A stretch of DNA of 64,000 bases from Paraburkholderia sp. LEh10 (GCF_017814945.1 NZ_JAGIPX010000034.1:1-64000); one strand, 5' to 3'; shown: positions 34,197 through 44,243, counted from the stretch's first letter. Notes: generated by a model from the letters alone, not told the origin. Numbers and translations are program-made.

Positions 34197-35318
34197 ATGT
34201 TCTCGCAGACCGATTTCGTCCATATGGAACGTGCGCTGGCCCTCGCCTTGCGCGGCTTGTACACGACCGACCCGAATCCGCGCGTCGGCTGCGTGCTGGT
34301 GAAGAACGGCGAGGTGATCGGCGAAGGCTACACGCAGCCGGCCGGTCACGATCACGCGGAAATCCAGGCGCTGAAAGACGCGCGCAAGCGCGGCAACGAT
34401 CCCAAAGGCGCAACCGCCTACGTGACGCTCGAACCGTGCAGCCACTTCGGCCGCACGCCGCCGTGCGCGAATGCGCTGATCGAGGCGAAGCTCGCGCGCG
34501 TGGTCGCGGCGATGGAAGATCCGAACCCGCGCGTGTCGGGACGCGGCCTCTCGATGCTGCGCGACGCAGGCATCGAAGTGCGCTGCGGCCTGCTCGAAAC
34601 GGAAGCGCACGAGCTGAACATCGGCTTCGTGTCGCGGATGACGCGCGGACGGCCGTGGGTGCGGATGAAGGTTGCCGCTTCGCTGGATGGCCGCACGGGC
34701 TTGCCGTCGGGCGAAAGCCAGTGGATCACGAGCGAGGCGGCGCGCAACGACGGCCACGCCTGGCGCGCGCGCGCGTCCGCGATCCTGACTGGCATCGGCA
34801 CCGTGAAGGAAGACGATCCGCGCATGACCGTGCGCGCCGTCGATACGCCGCGCCAGCCGCATCGCGTACTGATCGACAGCCAGCTCGAAGTGCCGCCCGA
34901 AGCGCAGATTCTCGCGGGCGCGCCGACGCTGATTTTCTGCAGCGCGCTCACGCCGCTGCTCGAAGAACGCGCTGCCGCGCTGCACGATCGCGGCGCGGAG
35001 ATCGTGCCGCTCGCGAATGAGCAAGGCAAGGTCGACTTGCCGCGCATGCTCGAAGAACTCGCAAAGCGCGAAGTCAACGAACTGCACGTGGAGGCCGGCT
35101 ACAAGCTGAATGGTTCGCTCCTGCGCGAAGGCTGCGTCGATGAGCTGCTGATCTATCTCGCGCCGAGCCTGCTCGGCAACGACTCGATGAGCATGTTCAA
35201 TCTCGCCGCGCCCGGCTCGCTCGACGCGCGCACGCAACTCGAATTTCATGCCGTGGACCGGATCGGCAGCGACGTGCGGATTCTCGCGCGCCTGATGCCG
35301 CTGCCGCCCGCGCATTGA
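34197..35318 (+). CDS. ribD: Bifunctional riboflavin biosynthesis deaminase/reductase
   Basis: 373 residues. The N-terminal zinc deaminase (1-~145) has H53-A-E55 and C81/C90 in PCSHFGRTPPC. The C-terminal pyrimidine reductase (~150-373) contains MKVAASLDGRTGLPSGESQWI. It carries out the second and third steps from GTP to the ribitylamino-uracil intermediate. It is the first rib gene in a run ribD-ribE-ribBX-ribH-nusB. ribE starts 21 bp after its stop. Confidence 0.96.
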   Translation: MFSQTDFVHMERALALALRGLYTTDPNPRVGCVLVKNGEVIGEGYTQPAGHDHAEIQALKDARKRGNDPKGATAYVTLEPCSHFGRTPPCANALIEAKLARVVAAMEDPNPRVSGRGLSMLRDAGIEVRCGLLETEAHELNIGFVSRMTRGRPWVRMKVAASLDGRTGLPSGESQWITSEAARNDGHAWRARASAILTGIGTVKEDDPRMTVRAVDTPRQPHRVLIDSQLEVPPEAQILAGAPTLIFCSALTPLLEERAAALHDRGAEIVPLANEQGKVDLPRMLEELAKREVNELHVEAGYKLNGSLLREGCVDELLIYLAPSLLGNDSMSMFNLAAPGSLDARTQLEFHAVDRIGSDVRILARLMPLPPAH

Positions 35319-35339
35319 CCGAAAAAAGGACACGACACG

Positions 35340-35954
35340 ATGTTTACCGGAATTGTTGCGGCTGTCGGCCGCATTGCATCGATCAAGCCGCTTGGCAGCG
35401 AGCCGGACGCGGGCGTTCGCCTGACCGTCGAAGCGGGCGGCCTCGACCTCGAAGATGTGCAGCTGGGCGACAGCATTGCGATCCAGGGCGCGTGCATGAC
35501 CGTGATCGAAAAGTCGGCGACCTCGTTCGACGTGGACGTTTCGCGCGAAAGCCTCAACCGCACGGCGGGTCTCGCCGATGCGGGCGAAGTGAACCTCGAA
35601 AAGGCGCTGCGCTCGCACGATCGCCTCGGCGGCCATATCGTGTCGGGCCATGTGGACGGCCTCGGCACGGTGACGCGCTTCGCACGCGTAGGCGAATCGC
35701 ACGAACTGCGCGTGCTCGCGCCGCGCGAGATCGGCAGGTATCTCGCGTACAAAGGCTCGATCACCGTGAACGGCGTGAGCCTCACCGTGAACTCCGTGAC
35801 GGACGGCGACGACGGCTGCGAGTTTTCGATCAATCTGATTCCGCATACGGTTGAAGTGACCACGCTCAAGGCTTTGAAGGAAGGCGCGAAGGTCAATCTG
35901 GAGATCGACCTGATCGCACGCTACGTCGAGCGGATGCTCAACGCGCCGAAGTAG
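35340..35954 (+). CDS. ribE: Riboflavin synthase, alpha subunit
   Basis: 204 residues with two lumazine-binding repeats: the first starts MFTGIVAAVGRI, the second about residue 98 after GGHIVSGHVDGLG. GVSLTVN (about 145) is the second-repeat active-site strand. It dismutates two 6,7-dimethyl-8-ribityllumazine to riboflavin. Also called ribC in some species. It ends 115 bp before ribBX; no FMN riboswitch lies in that gap. Confidence 0.95.
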   Translation: MFTGIVAAVGRIASIKPLGSEPDAGVRLTVEAGGLDLEDVQLGDSIAIQGACMTVIEKSATSFDVDVSRESLNRTAGLADAGEVNLEKALRSHDRLGGHIVSGHVDGLGTVTRFARVGESHELRVLAPREIGRYLAYKGSITVNGVSLTVNSVTDGDDGCEFSINLIPHTVEVTTLKALKEGAKVNLEIDLIARYVERMLNAPK

Positions 35955-35984
35955 TCTCGCGCGCCGGCTGGCGGCTGAACATTC

Positions 35985-36010
35985 GTCCGAATGGCATATG
36001 CCGTTCGGAC
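35985..36010. terminator. 26-bp near-perfect palindrome between ribE and ribBX
   Basis: Arms GTCCGAATGGCA / TGCCGTTCGGAC (one G-T pair) meet at the centre. It could be an attenuator, RNA processing site or protein operator; no T-tract follows, so simple termination is not assured. Confidence 0.35.
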
Positions 36011-36068
36011 GGGCGACTTGCCGGGCGGCGTGGCGTAAAATACGCGCTTTCCCAAACTTCTCGCCAAC

Positions 36069-37205
<1,137 letters not shown>

Positions 37206-37283
37206 ACGCTCCAGCTGCTTTCAAGCCCAGTTTTTGCATCGTTTTCGCTCATCTGCGCTTAACCAACACATTACGGACCTCAT

Positions 37284-37802
37284 ATGGAAATCGGACAATA
37301 CCAACCGAATCTCGACGGCGACGGTCTGCGCATTGGCATCGTCCAATCGCGCTTTAACGAACCCGTCTGCAATGGCCTCGCCGACGCATGTATCGAAGAA
37401 CTCGAACGCCTCGGCGTGACGGGCGAAGACGTGCTGCTCGTCACAGTGCCGGGCGCGCTGGAAATCCCGCTCGCGCTGCAAAAACTCGCCGAAAGCGGCC
37501 AGTTCGACGCGCTGATCGCGCTGGGCGCGGTCATCCGCGGCGAGACGTATCACTTCGAACTCGTGTCGAACGAAAGCGGATCGGGCATCTCGCGCATCGC
37601 GCTCGACTTCGGCATTCCCGTCGCGAACGCCGTGCTGACGACGGAAACGGACGAACAGGCCGTCGCACGCATGACCGAAAAGGGCCGTGACGCCGCGCGC
37701 ACCGCCGTCGAAATGGCGAACCTCGCGGTCGCGCTCGAGCAACTGGACGGCGACGAGGACGACGAAGGCGAAGACGAGGACGACGAAGAGGAACGGGCAT
37801 GA
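37284..37802 (+). CDS. ribH: 6,7-dimethyl-8-ribityllumazine synthase
   Basis: 172 residues. Core motifs are GIVQSRFNEPVCNGL, VPGALEIPLAL and IALGAVIRGETYHFELV. It condenses the RibD and RibB products to the lumazine. After the normal end (about residue 155) there is a very acidic tail, DGDEDDEGEDEDDEEERA, which extends past the fold and would decorate the outside or inside of the multimeric shell. Its last codons overlap the start of nusB (ATGA). Confidence 0.95.
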   Translation: MEIGQYQPNLDGDGLRIGIVQSRFNEPVCNGLADACIEELERLGVTGEDVLLVTVPGALEIPLALQKLAESGQFDALIALGAVIRGETYHFELVSNESGSGISRIALDFGIPVANAVLTTETDEQAVARMTEKGRDAARTAVEMANLAVALEQLDGDEDDEGEDEDDEEERA

Positions 37803-38236
37803 AGAGCGCACGCCGACGCTCCCGCGAACTGGCCACGCAGGGGCTTTATCAGTGGCTGCTGTCGGGTTCGCCGGCAGGTGAGATCGACGCGCAACTGCGT
37901 GGCGCGCAGGGTTTCGACAAGGCCGACCATGAGCATCTGGACGCGATCCTGCATGGCGTGATCCGCGATTCGGAGGCGCTGTCCGCCGATCTCACGCCCT
38001 GTCTCGATCGCCCCATCGACCAGTTGTCGCCCGTCGAGCGCGCTGTGCTGCTCGTCGCCGCCTACGAGCTGAAGAATCACATCGACATTCCGTATCGCGT
38101 GGTCATCAACGAAGCCGTCGAGCTGGCGAAGACCTTCGGCGGCGCGGACGGCTACAAGTACGTGAATGGCGTGCTGGACAAGCTATCGGTAAATCTGCGG
38201 GCCGCGGAAACGCAGGCAGGCGGCCGCAAGCAGTAA
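37799..38236 (+). CDS. nusB: Transcription antitermination factor NusB
   Basis: 145 residues, all-helical. Typical N-terminus RRRSRELATQGLYQWLLSG, and later LSPVERAVLLVAAYEL and YRVVINEAVELAKTFGG-YKYVNGVLDKL. It binds boxA RNA with NusE (S10) in rRNA antitermination. It is translationally coupled to ribH by an ATGA overlap, and the operon ends with a strong terminator 40 bp downstream. Confidence 0.96.
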   Translation: MKSARRRSRELATQGLYQWLLSGSPAGEIDAQLRGAQGFDKADHEHLDAILHGVIRDSEALSADLTPCLDRPIDQLSPVERAVLLVAAYELKNHIDIPYRVVINEAVELAKTFGGADGYKYVNGVLDKLSVNLRAAETQAGGRKQ

Positions 38237-38278
38237 GCGAGGTCCATCGGCGTGGCTGGCTTGCGTTGCCGCTGATGC

Positions 38279-38317
38279 AGGCGGGTCCGGCGTTACGCTG
38301 ACCCGCCTTTGTTTTTT
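38279..38317 (+). terminator. Terminator of the hemL/rib/nusB run
   Basis: Nine-bp stem AGGCGGGTC / GACCCGCCT, 12-base loop, followed by TTGTTTTTTG. Confidence 0.9.
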
Positions 38318-38366
38318 GCGCGGTCGCGATTGTCCGTGCGCTTTTGTATTGAACTGGACTCATCGA

Positions 38367-39560
38367 ATGAACAGCGTCACCGAACCCCTCGTGAAACTGG
38401 CCGCCCGCGTCGACGCGATTCAGCCGTTCTATGTGATGGAACTGGCGAAGGAAGCGGCGCTGCTGGAGCGCGCCGGGCGCGACATCATCCACATGGGCAT
38501 CGGCGAGCCCGATTTCACGGCGCCGGAGCCCGTCATCGAGGCGGCCACGCAAGCATTGCGGCGGGGCGTCACGCAGTACACGAACGCGCTCGGCATTCAT
38601 GCGCTGCGCGACGCGATCGCCGGTCACTACAAGCATGCGTATGGCCTCGCCATCGATCCGGCGCGGATCGTCGTGACGGCGGGTGCATCGGCGGCGCTGT
38701 TGCTGGCCTGCGCGGCGCTCGTCGATCGCGACGACGAAGTGCTGATGCCCGATCCGAGCTACCCGTGCAACCGTCATTTCGTCGCCGCCGCCGAGGGCAA
38801 GCCGGTGCTCGTGCCGAGTGGCCCCGCCGAGCGTTTCCAGTTGACAGCGGCTGACGTGGAGCGTCTGTGGAATGAGCGCACGCGCGGCGTGCTGCTCGCA
38901 TCGCCGTCGAATCCGACGGGCACCTCGATCGAGTCGGCTGAACTGAAGCGCATCGTCGAGGCCGTTCGCGCACGCGGCGGTTTCACGATCGTCGACGAGA
39001 TCTATCAGGGTTTGAGCTACGACGCGCCGCCTGTGTCGGCGCTGTCGTTCGGCGAGGATGTCGTCACCGTCAACAGTTTCTCGAAGTATTTCAACATGAC
39101 GGGCTGGCGGCTCGGCTGGCTTGTCGTGCCGCCCGCTCTCGTCGGCGCGTTCGAGAAACTGGCACAGAATCTGTTCATCTGCGCGTCGGCGCTCGCGCAG
39201 CATGCGGCCCTCGCCTGCTTCGAGCCGGACACGCTCGCGATCTACGAAGCGCGCCGCATGGAGTTCAAGCGGCGCCGCGATTTCATCGCGCCCGCGCTTG
39301 AGTCGTTGGGCTTTTCGGTGCCCGTCATGCCGGACGGCGCGTTCTACGTGTATGCGGACTGCCGCGGCGTCGCGCATCCCGCCGCGGGCAACAGCGCCGC
39401 ATTGACCAAGGCGATGCTGCACGACGCGGGCGTGGTGCTCGTGCCTGGCATGGACTTCGGGTCGTATCAGCCGCGCGCATACATCCGCCTGTCATACGCG
39501 ACGGCGTACTCGAAGCTCGAGGAAGCTGTCGAGCGTCTGCAAAAGCTCTTCGGCAGGTGA
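38367..39560 (+). CDS. Class I/II PLP-dependent aminotransferase
   Basis: 397 residues from MNSVTEPLVKLAARV. Fold-type I features: IGEPDFTAPEPV (45-56), SPSNPTGT (about 179-186), DEIYQGLSY and the PLP lysine K240 in NSFSKYFNMTGWRLGWLV. It resembles aspartate/alanine aminotransferases of the AlaA/AspC type; the amino donor cannot be told from sequence. It sits alone between two intrinsic terminators. Confidence 0.9.
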   Translation: MNSVTEPLVKLAARVDAIQPFYVMELAKEAALLERAGRDIIHMGIGEPDFTAPEPVIEAATQALRRGVTQYTNALGIHALRDAIAGHYKHAYGLAIDPARIVVTAGASAALLLACAALVDRDDEVLMPDPSYPCNRHFVAAAEGKPVLVPSGPAERFQLTAADVERLWNERTRGVLLASPSNPTGTSIESAELKRIVEAVRARGGFTIVDEIYQGLSYDAPPVSALSFGEDVVTVNSFSKYFNMTGWRLGWLVVPPALVGAFEKLAQNLFICASALAQHAALACFEPDTLAIYEARRMEFKRRRDFIAPALESLGFSVPVMPDGAFYVYADCRGVAHPAAGNSAALTKAMLHDAGVVLVPGMDFGSYQPRAYIRLSYATAYSKLEEAVERLQKLFGR

Positions 39561-39646
39561 GGCGAGGCCGAGCAAGACGCAACCGCCCGGATGGCGGTTC
39601 GTCGAATGACTGGATAGCGCAACAGCAAAGCTGACGCAACAATGAC

Positions 39647-39674
39647 AAAGGGCACCCGAAGGTGCCCTTTTCTC
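39647..39674 (+). terminator. Terminator of the aminotransferase gene
   Basis: Ten-bp stem AAAGGGCACC / GGTGCCCTTT with CGAA tetraloop, followed by TCTCTT; the A-run on the other side may let it work on the minus strand for the convergent transglycosylase gene. Confidence 0.9.
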
Positions 39675-39712
39675 TTGCACGGTCAGCAAGCCTGCGTATT
39701 TCTAATGCGCGA

Positions 39713-40906
39713 TTACGCGCCAAGCTCCGGCTGCTGGGTCGCATGCTTCGCCGAATTCGCGCCGGCATCGTCCTGCTCCGCGCTCTTGTCCGGCGACGCC
39801 GCCGTCTTCGCCGCCGCCAACGGATGCCCGTCGAGTGTCACCTGCACACGTTTGGTCGATGCAGTCGACGAGGCCGCCGACGTCGTCGATGCCGTCACCG
39901 TCGAGGGCGCCTGCGGCGAGTTGATCGGGACCTTGCGGCCGCGCGCGACATCGCGCAGACGCGTACGCTCCGCCATCACCTTCGCGCCGTAGCCGCCGTC
40001 GTCCTGCGACGTCGAGCCGACATACAGGCGCAAGCCGCCTGGCAGCGACCCGCCGCGCGCGATGCAGTCCTTCAGCACGATCGCGCCGACCTTGATGTTC
40101 GCGAGCGGCTCGAGCGCCGCGCTCTGGCCGCCGAAGTAGCGGAATTTGTCCGAATGAACGGTCGACATGACCTGCATCAGGCCCTTCGCGCCGACGCCGC
40201 TTTCCGCATACGGATTGAAACCGGATTCGATGGCCATCACGGCGAGCAGCAGTAGCGGATCGAGTCCGACTTCGCGGCCGGTGTCGAACGCGGCCTTCAC
40301 GAGCTCGCTGACGGGCTCCTGGGCGACGCGATAGCGGCGCGCGAGAAACGACGCAACGAGGTCCTGCTCGCGGGTCGAAACCAGCACGCGGTCGTCGCGT
40401 GCGTCCGGCGACACGCGTTGCGAAGGAATCATCGATGCGATCGTGCTCACGCTCGGCAGCGTGCGCGGATCGAGTCCGTTCAGCGCCGCTGACGAGAGAC
40501 CCGTGCTGGACGAAGCCGTCAGGCCGCCGTTATCGCCGACGACGTTGTAGCCGGCATCAGCGGCCGCTGCGGCGGTATTGGGTTTGTCGACCGTATTCGA
40601 CGACGTCGACAATGTGTCGTCCTTAGACACCGCGTTGCCGCGCTGTTGCGGGGCGAACGACGGCAGCGGGTTGCCCTGCAGCAGACGGGCTGGACCAGCC
40701 TGCACGGCGGCCGAAATGAAGGGCATCAACCGCGCAGCCAGCGTCAGGCGCCAGCTGGGCATCAACCACAGCGTCAGAGCAAACAGGACAGCGACGCCGC
40801 CAACCACGCTGAATAGATGGTGACTCAAACGCGTCCCTTGACGCAGCGCGCCGCGCATCACCTGCGCGAGACGCTCATCGGGACGCCACGATAACCAGGC
40901 GTTCAT
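39713..40906 (-). CDS. SLT-type lytic transglycosylase, membrane-anchored
   Basis: 397 residues from MNAWLSWRPDERL. One membrane segment (about 35-55) is followed by a long Ser/Ala-rich linker and a transglycosylase SLT domain at about 195-300. Its catalytic Glu is in LLAVMAIESGFNPYAES, followed by GAKGLMQVM. The C-terminal ~80 residues are Thr/Ser/Ala-rich. It cleaves peptidoglycan glycan strands in the periplasm. An in-frame ATG 11 codons upstream exists. Confidence 0.9.
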   Translation of the reverse strand: MNAWLSWRPDERLAQVMRGALRQGTRLSHHLFSVVGGVAVLFALTLWLMPSWRLTLAARLMPFISAAVQAGPARLLQGNPLPSFAPQQRGNAVSKDDTLSTSSNTVDKPNTAAAAADAGYNVVGDNGGLTASSSTGLSSAALNGLDPRTLPSVSTIASMIPSQRVSPDARDDRVLVSTREQDLVASFLARRYRVAQEPVSELVKAAFDTGREVGLDPLLLLAVMAIESGFNPYAESGVGAKGLMQVMSTVHSDKFRYFGGQSAALEPLANIKVGAIVLKDCIARGGSLPGGLRLYVGSTSQDDGGYGAKVMAERTRLRDVARGRKVPINSPQAPSTVTASTTSAASSTASTKRVQVTLDGHPLAAAKTAASPDKSAEQDDAGANSAKHATQQPELGA

Positions 40907-41106
40907 TCGGATCTCCCATGTTGCTGGCCTCGCGAACACCGTAAAAGTGACCGGCTAGAAATACTGTCCGCAAAAGCCAAGACGCCGTGCGCTCTGGTTA
41001 AGGCGACACCGACGTCGGGAAACGGCAAAAAGTACCGTTGGGGGGCCAAAACCTTGAAAAGGGCCGCCTGCATGCCAGATGGCACGCATTCGGTGGCTCC
41101 CACGCG

Positions 41107-41243
41107 AAAAAACCAGCGTCGAATTGCGCTGGTAAAGACTACCTATGACCGTCAAGTACCGTGCAGGGGGCGGTAAGAGCGACGCGTTGCGTCTGAGGAC
41201 CGGGGGACGGTGGTAAAAACTATCAATTCCCTGCAACCAATGT
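41107..41243 (-). ncRNA. Candidate small RNA with own promoter and terminator
   Basis: About 137 nt on the minus strand in the 617-bp gap between the transglycosylase gene and ubiD. The 3' end is a clear intrinsic terminator: stem ACCAGCG / CGCTGGT, 8-base loop, then TTTTTT (41107-41112). A good sigma-70 promoter lies at the 5' end. Inside, TGCAGGG (near 41235) can pair with CCCTGCA (near 41165), enclosing a small hairpin GACGC-AAC-GCGTC. No start codon with a ribosome site and worthwhile frame was found. I do not recognise the family; it does not look like 6S, tmRNA or SRP RNA. The remainder of the gap shows nothing definite. Confidence 0.5.
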
Positions 41244-41249
41244 GACCGG

Positions 41250-41277
41250 ATTCTATCAGGGTTTTATAGATCGTCAA
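41250..41277 (-). promoter_or_regulatory. Sigma-70 promoter of the candidate small RNA
   Basis: On the minus strand TTGACG (41272-41277), 16-bp spacer, TAGAAT (41250-41255). Both boxes are 5/6 matches to consensus. Confidence 0.6.
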
Positions 41278-41523
41278 CACTATACGTGGTCAAAATTATA
41301 ACTAATTGTAATAATGAACAGCGTTCAGGAGGCCAGACTCCACTCCCCTAGCGCTTTTCAGCGGATTCGCACTTTCGGTTTTCAACGTGCACTTTCCAAC
41401 GCAGGTAAAATCGACAATCCGTTCGGCCCGACGCGCGCTCAGGCGTTCAATCGCCGCGCCGCCTGCTGTCGTCACCGTTTTCAAGCCTTTGCCCCGGCCG
41501 CTTCGCGGCTGCCAACCGGACCC

Positions 41524-43101
41524 ATGAAATACAAAGACCTGCGTGACTTCGCGAGCCGCCTCGAATCGCTCGGCGAACTGCGCCGTATCTCGCAAAAGGT
41601 ATCGCCTGTGCTGGAGATGACCGAACTCTGCGATCGCGTGTTGCGCGCGGGCGGCCCGGCGCTCCTGTTCGAGTCAAAACACACACACGCGTTCCCGGTG
41701 CTCGGCAATCTGTTCGGCACGCCGCGGCGCGTCGCGCTCGGCATGGGCATCGATGCTGCCGCGCAAGGCGATGCAGGCGGCGACCAGGCGTCGCTGGAGT
41801 CGCTGCGCGATGTCGGGCGGCTGTTGTCCGCGCTGAAGGAGCCGGAGCCGCCCAAGGGTCTCAAGGATGCCGGCAAGCTGCTGTCGCTGGCGAAGGCTGT
41901 CTGGGACATGGCGCCGAAGACGGTCGGCGCTCCGCCCTGCCAGGAGATCGTCTGGGAAGGCAATGACGTCGATCTCGCGAAGCTGCCTGTCCAGACGTGC
42001 TGGCCCGGCGACGCCGGTCCGCTGATCACGTGGGGTCTCACCGTCACGCGCGGTCCGAACAAGACGCGGCAGAACCTCGGCATCTATCGCCAGCAGGTCA
42101 TCGGGCGCAACAAGGTCATCATGCGCTGGCTCGCCCATCGGGGCGGCGCACTCGACTTCCGCGAATTCGCGCTGAAGAACCACGGCAAGCCGTATCCCGT
42201 TGCCGTCGTGCTCGGCGCCGACCCGGCGACGATCCTCGGCGCGGTGACGCCCGTGCCCGATACGCTGTCCGAATACCAGTTCGCCGGGCTGCTGCGCGGC
42301 GGCCGCACCGAGTTGGCGAAGTGCCTGACGCCCGGCGTCGACACGCTGCAGGTGCCCGCGCGCGCCGAGATCGTACTCGAAGGCTTCATCTATCCGCAGC
42401 AAGGCGCCCTCGCGCCCGTGCCCGAGGGCGCGCCGCCGCGTCCGTCGAAGGGGGCGAGCGCCGCTTACGAGCACGCGCTCGAAGGGCCGTACGGCGATCA
42501 CACCGGCTACTACAACGAGCAGGAGTGGTTCCCCGTGTTCACGATCGAGCGCATCACGATGCGGCGCGACGCGATCTATCACTCCACCTACACGGGCAAG
42601 CCGCCCGACGAACCGGCCGTGCTCGGCGTCGCGCTGAACGAGGTGTTCGTGCCGCTGTTGCAGAAGCAGTTCACCGAGATCACCGACTTCTATCTGCCGC
42701 CTGAGGGCTGCAGCTACCGGATGGCGATCGTGCAGATGAAGAAGAGCTATCCGGGCCACGCCAAGCGCGTGATGTTCGGCGTGTGGAGCTTCCTGCGGCA
42801 GTTCATGTATACGAAGTTCATTGTGGTCGTCGATGAGGACGTGAACATCCGCGACTGGAAGGAAGTGATCTGGGCGATCACGACGCGCATCGATCCGACG
42901 CGCGATACGGTGCTCGTCGATCGCACGCCGATCGACTATCTGGATTTCGCGTCGCCCGTGGCCGGCCTCGGTTCGAAGATGGGCCTCGACGCGACCAACA
43001 AGTGGCCGGGCGAGACCGACCGCGAATGGGGCCGGCCGATCGTCATGGACGACGCCGTGAAGGCGCGTATCGACGGTCTGTGGAATGAACTCGGTTTGTG
43101 A
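41524..43101 (+). CDS. ubiD: 4-hydroxy-3-polyprenylbenzoate decarboxylase
   Basis: 525 residues from MKYKDLRDFASRLESLGEL. UbiD-fold landmarks include NLGIYRQQVIGRNKVIMRWL, GGALDFREF and EGPYGDHTGYYNEQEWFPVF (with the E-x-P/G-D-H residues that hold Mn and prenyl-FMN), and IDYLDFASPVAGLGSKMGLDATNKWPGE. It removes the ring carboxyl in ubiquinone synthesis and needs the UbiX-made prenyl-FMN cofactor. The frame is open 70 codons upstream, but homology starts at this Met. Confidence 0.95.
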   Translation: MKYKDLRDFASRLESLGELRRISQKVSPVLEMTELCDRVLRAGGPALLFESKHTHAFPVLGNLFGTPRRVALGMGIDAAAQGDAGGDQASLESLRDVGRLLSALKEPEPPKGLKDAGKLLSLAKAVWDMAPKTVGAPPCQEIVWEGNDVDLAKLPVQTCWPGDAGPLITWGLTVTRGPNKTRQNLGIYRQQVIGRNKVIMRWLAHRGGALDFREFALKNHGKPYPVAVVLGADPATILGAVTPVPDTLSEYQFAGLLRGGRTELAKCLTPGVDTLQVPARAEIVLEGFIYPQQGALAPVPEGAPPRPSKGASAAYEHALEGPYGDHTGYYNEQEWFPVFTIERITMRRDAIYHSTYTGKPPDEPAVLGVALNEVFVPLLQKQFTEITDFYLPPEGCSYRMAIVQMKKSYPGHAKRVMFGVWSFLRQFMYTKFIVVVDEDVNIRDWKEVIWAITTRIDPTRDTVLVDRTPIDYLDFASPVAGLGSKMGLDATNKWPGETDREWGRPIVMDDAVKARIDGLWNELGL

Positions 43102-43152
43102 CTCGCGTGCGCGTCCATTTGAACAACAACAATTCACCTGAGCGGTTGAAGG

Positions 43153-43830
43153 ATGCGTAGCTTGTCGATGTTGTCGGACGGTTTTTTTCTGTCGTTGTCG
43201 TTGTGCCTCGATATCGGTCTCGTCAACGTCGCGATCATCTCGCTGACGTTGTCGCGCGGCTTCCGGCCCGGCTTCTGGCTCGGCCTCGGTTCTTGTTTCG
43301 GCGATCTGATCTACGCGGCACTCGCGCTTGCGGGGATGGCGGCGCTGCTGCAGTTCGAATCGGTGCGTTGGGCGGTGTGGATCGGCGGCGCGGCGATTCT
43401 GCTGTTCCTCACGTGGAAGATGGCGCGTGAGGCGCTGTTTCCGGCGTCCACGCCGCCTGTCGAGGGCGAAGCGGATGCGTCGATGCCGCATCTCGATCCG
43501 AAGCGCGGCTTCCTGCGCGGCGTGTTGCTGGCGGTCTCTTCGCCGAGCGCGATCTTGTGGTTCGCGGCCGTCGGCGGCGCGCTGATCGCCAAGGCGGGCG
43601 CAACGTCGGTGACGACCGCGCCGGTGTTTCTCGGCGGCTTTTTCCTTGGTGGACTGTGCTGGACGCTTTTCATATGCGGACTCGCGAGCCACGGACGCAA
43701 ACGCGCGGGCGCGGGACTGCTGCGCGTCTGCCATGTGCTGTCGGCGATGTTGTTCGCGTACTTCTCATATAGCGTGATCGTCAACGGCTACCATGATCTG
43801 ATCGTGCCGACGGCGCACGCGGCGAGTTGA
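43153..43830 (+). CDS. LysE-family amino-acid exporter-like protein
   Basis: 225 residues with six hydrophobic segments. The LysE/RhtB pattern shows in SLCLDIGLVNVAIISLTLSRG (helix 1), GFWLGLGSCFGDLIYAALAL (helix 2), and FLRGVLLAVSSPSAILWFAAVGG. Proteins of this fold export amino acids or related compounds; substrate unknown. It follows ubiD by 51 bp and may be co-transcribed. Confidence 0.88.
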   Translation: MRSLSMLSDGFFLSLSLCLDIGLVNVAIISLTLSRGFRPGFWLGLGSCFGDLIYAALALAGMAALLQFESVRWAVWIGGAAILLFLTWKMAREALFPASTPPVEGEADASMPHLDPKRGFLRGVLLAVSSPSAILWFAAVGGALIAKAGATSVTTAPVFLGGFFLGGLCWTLFICGLASHGRKRAGAGLLRVCHVLSAMLFAYFSYSVIVNGYHDLIVPTAHAAS

Positions 43831-43878
43831 CAGGCGCCGCACGCCGGGGAAATCCCGCTTATCGGCCGCCGAAATGCA

Positions 43879-43916
43879 AACGGCGCAACGCGGCGTCGAG
43901 CCGGCGTTGCGCCGTT
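43879..43916. terminator. Hairpin between convergent genes
   Basis: Perfect 13-bp stem AACGGCGCAACGC / GCGTTGCGCCGTT around a 12-base loop; a short TTTGCATTT follows on the minus strand. Likely bidirectional. Confidence 0.65.
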
Positions 43917-43958
43917 GTGTCGGTTAGCGTGCGCGGCACGCGCTACGCAGCCAAGCCA

Positions 43959-44243
43959 TCAATAACGGTAATACGGGCGGCCCCAGTAGCCGTGACGATA
44001 GTAAGGCCGGTGATAACCATAGTAGCCGCCAACTACGACCGGCGGCGCGTAGTACACGGGCGGCGGCGGCGCATACACGACGGGCGGCGGCGCGTAGTAC
44101 ACGGGCGGCGGCGCTGCATAGACGGGATAGGCCGGCGCGACGGGCACTCCAATGCCGATGCCCACGGATACATGAGCCTGTGCTGCGGTGCTCAAACCAG
44201 CCCCGAGTGCGGCAGCAGCGATAAACGGAACCATCTTCTTCAC
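43959..44243 (-). CDS. Small exported Pro/Tyr-rich repeat protein
   Basis: 94 residues with a GTG start (VKKMVPFIAAAALGAGL); AGGAG lies 8 bases before the GTG, whereas the nearby ATG is too far away. A signal peptide ends STAAQA, then VSVGIGIGVPV, then VYYAPPP-type repeats (about five units), and a Tyr/Gly/Arg tail (YYGYHRPYYRHGYWGRP). Such proteins occur widely in Burkholderia as short envelope proteins of unknown function. The repeats are visible in the DNA as GGCGGCGCGTAGTACACGGG-like units. Confidence 0.7.
   Translation of the reverse strand: MKKMVPFIAAAALGAGLSTAAQAHVSVGIGIGVPVAPAYPVYAAPPPVYYAPPPVVYAPPPPVYYAPPVVVGGYYGYHRPYYRHGYWGRPYYRY

Noticed and set aside
35955..36068. FMN riboswitch before ribBX
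   Set aside because: The gap is only 114 bp and lacks the RFN conserved blocks; it holds just a 26-bp palindrome.
41107..41243. 6S RNA or another housekeeping RNA as identity of the small-RNA candidate
   Set aside because: The length (~137 nt) and lack of the long central-bubble hairpin do not fit 6S; no tmRNA or SRP motif is present. It is kept as family unknown.
41674..43734. A 686-codon antisense frame opposite ubiD and the LysE gene
   Set aside because: Same reason: low-information Arg/Gln/His-rich translation, no ribosome site, opposite well-supported genes.
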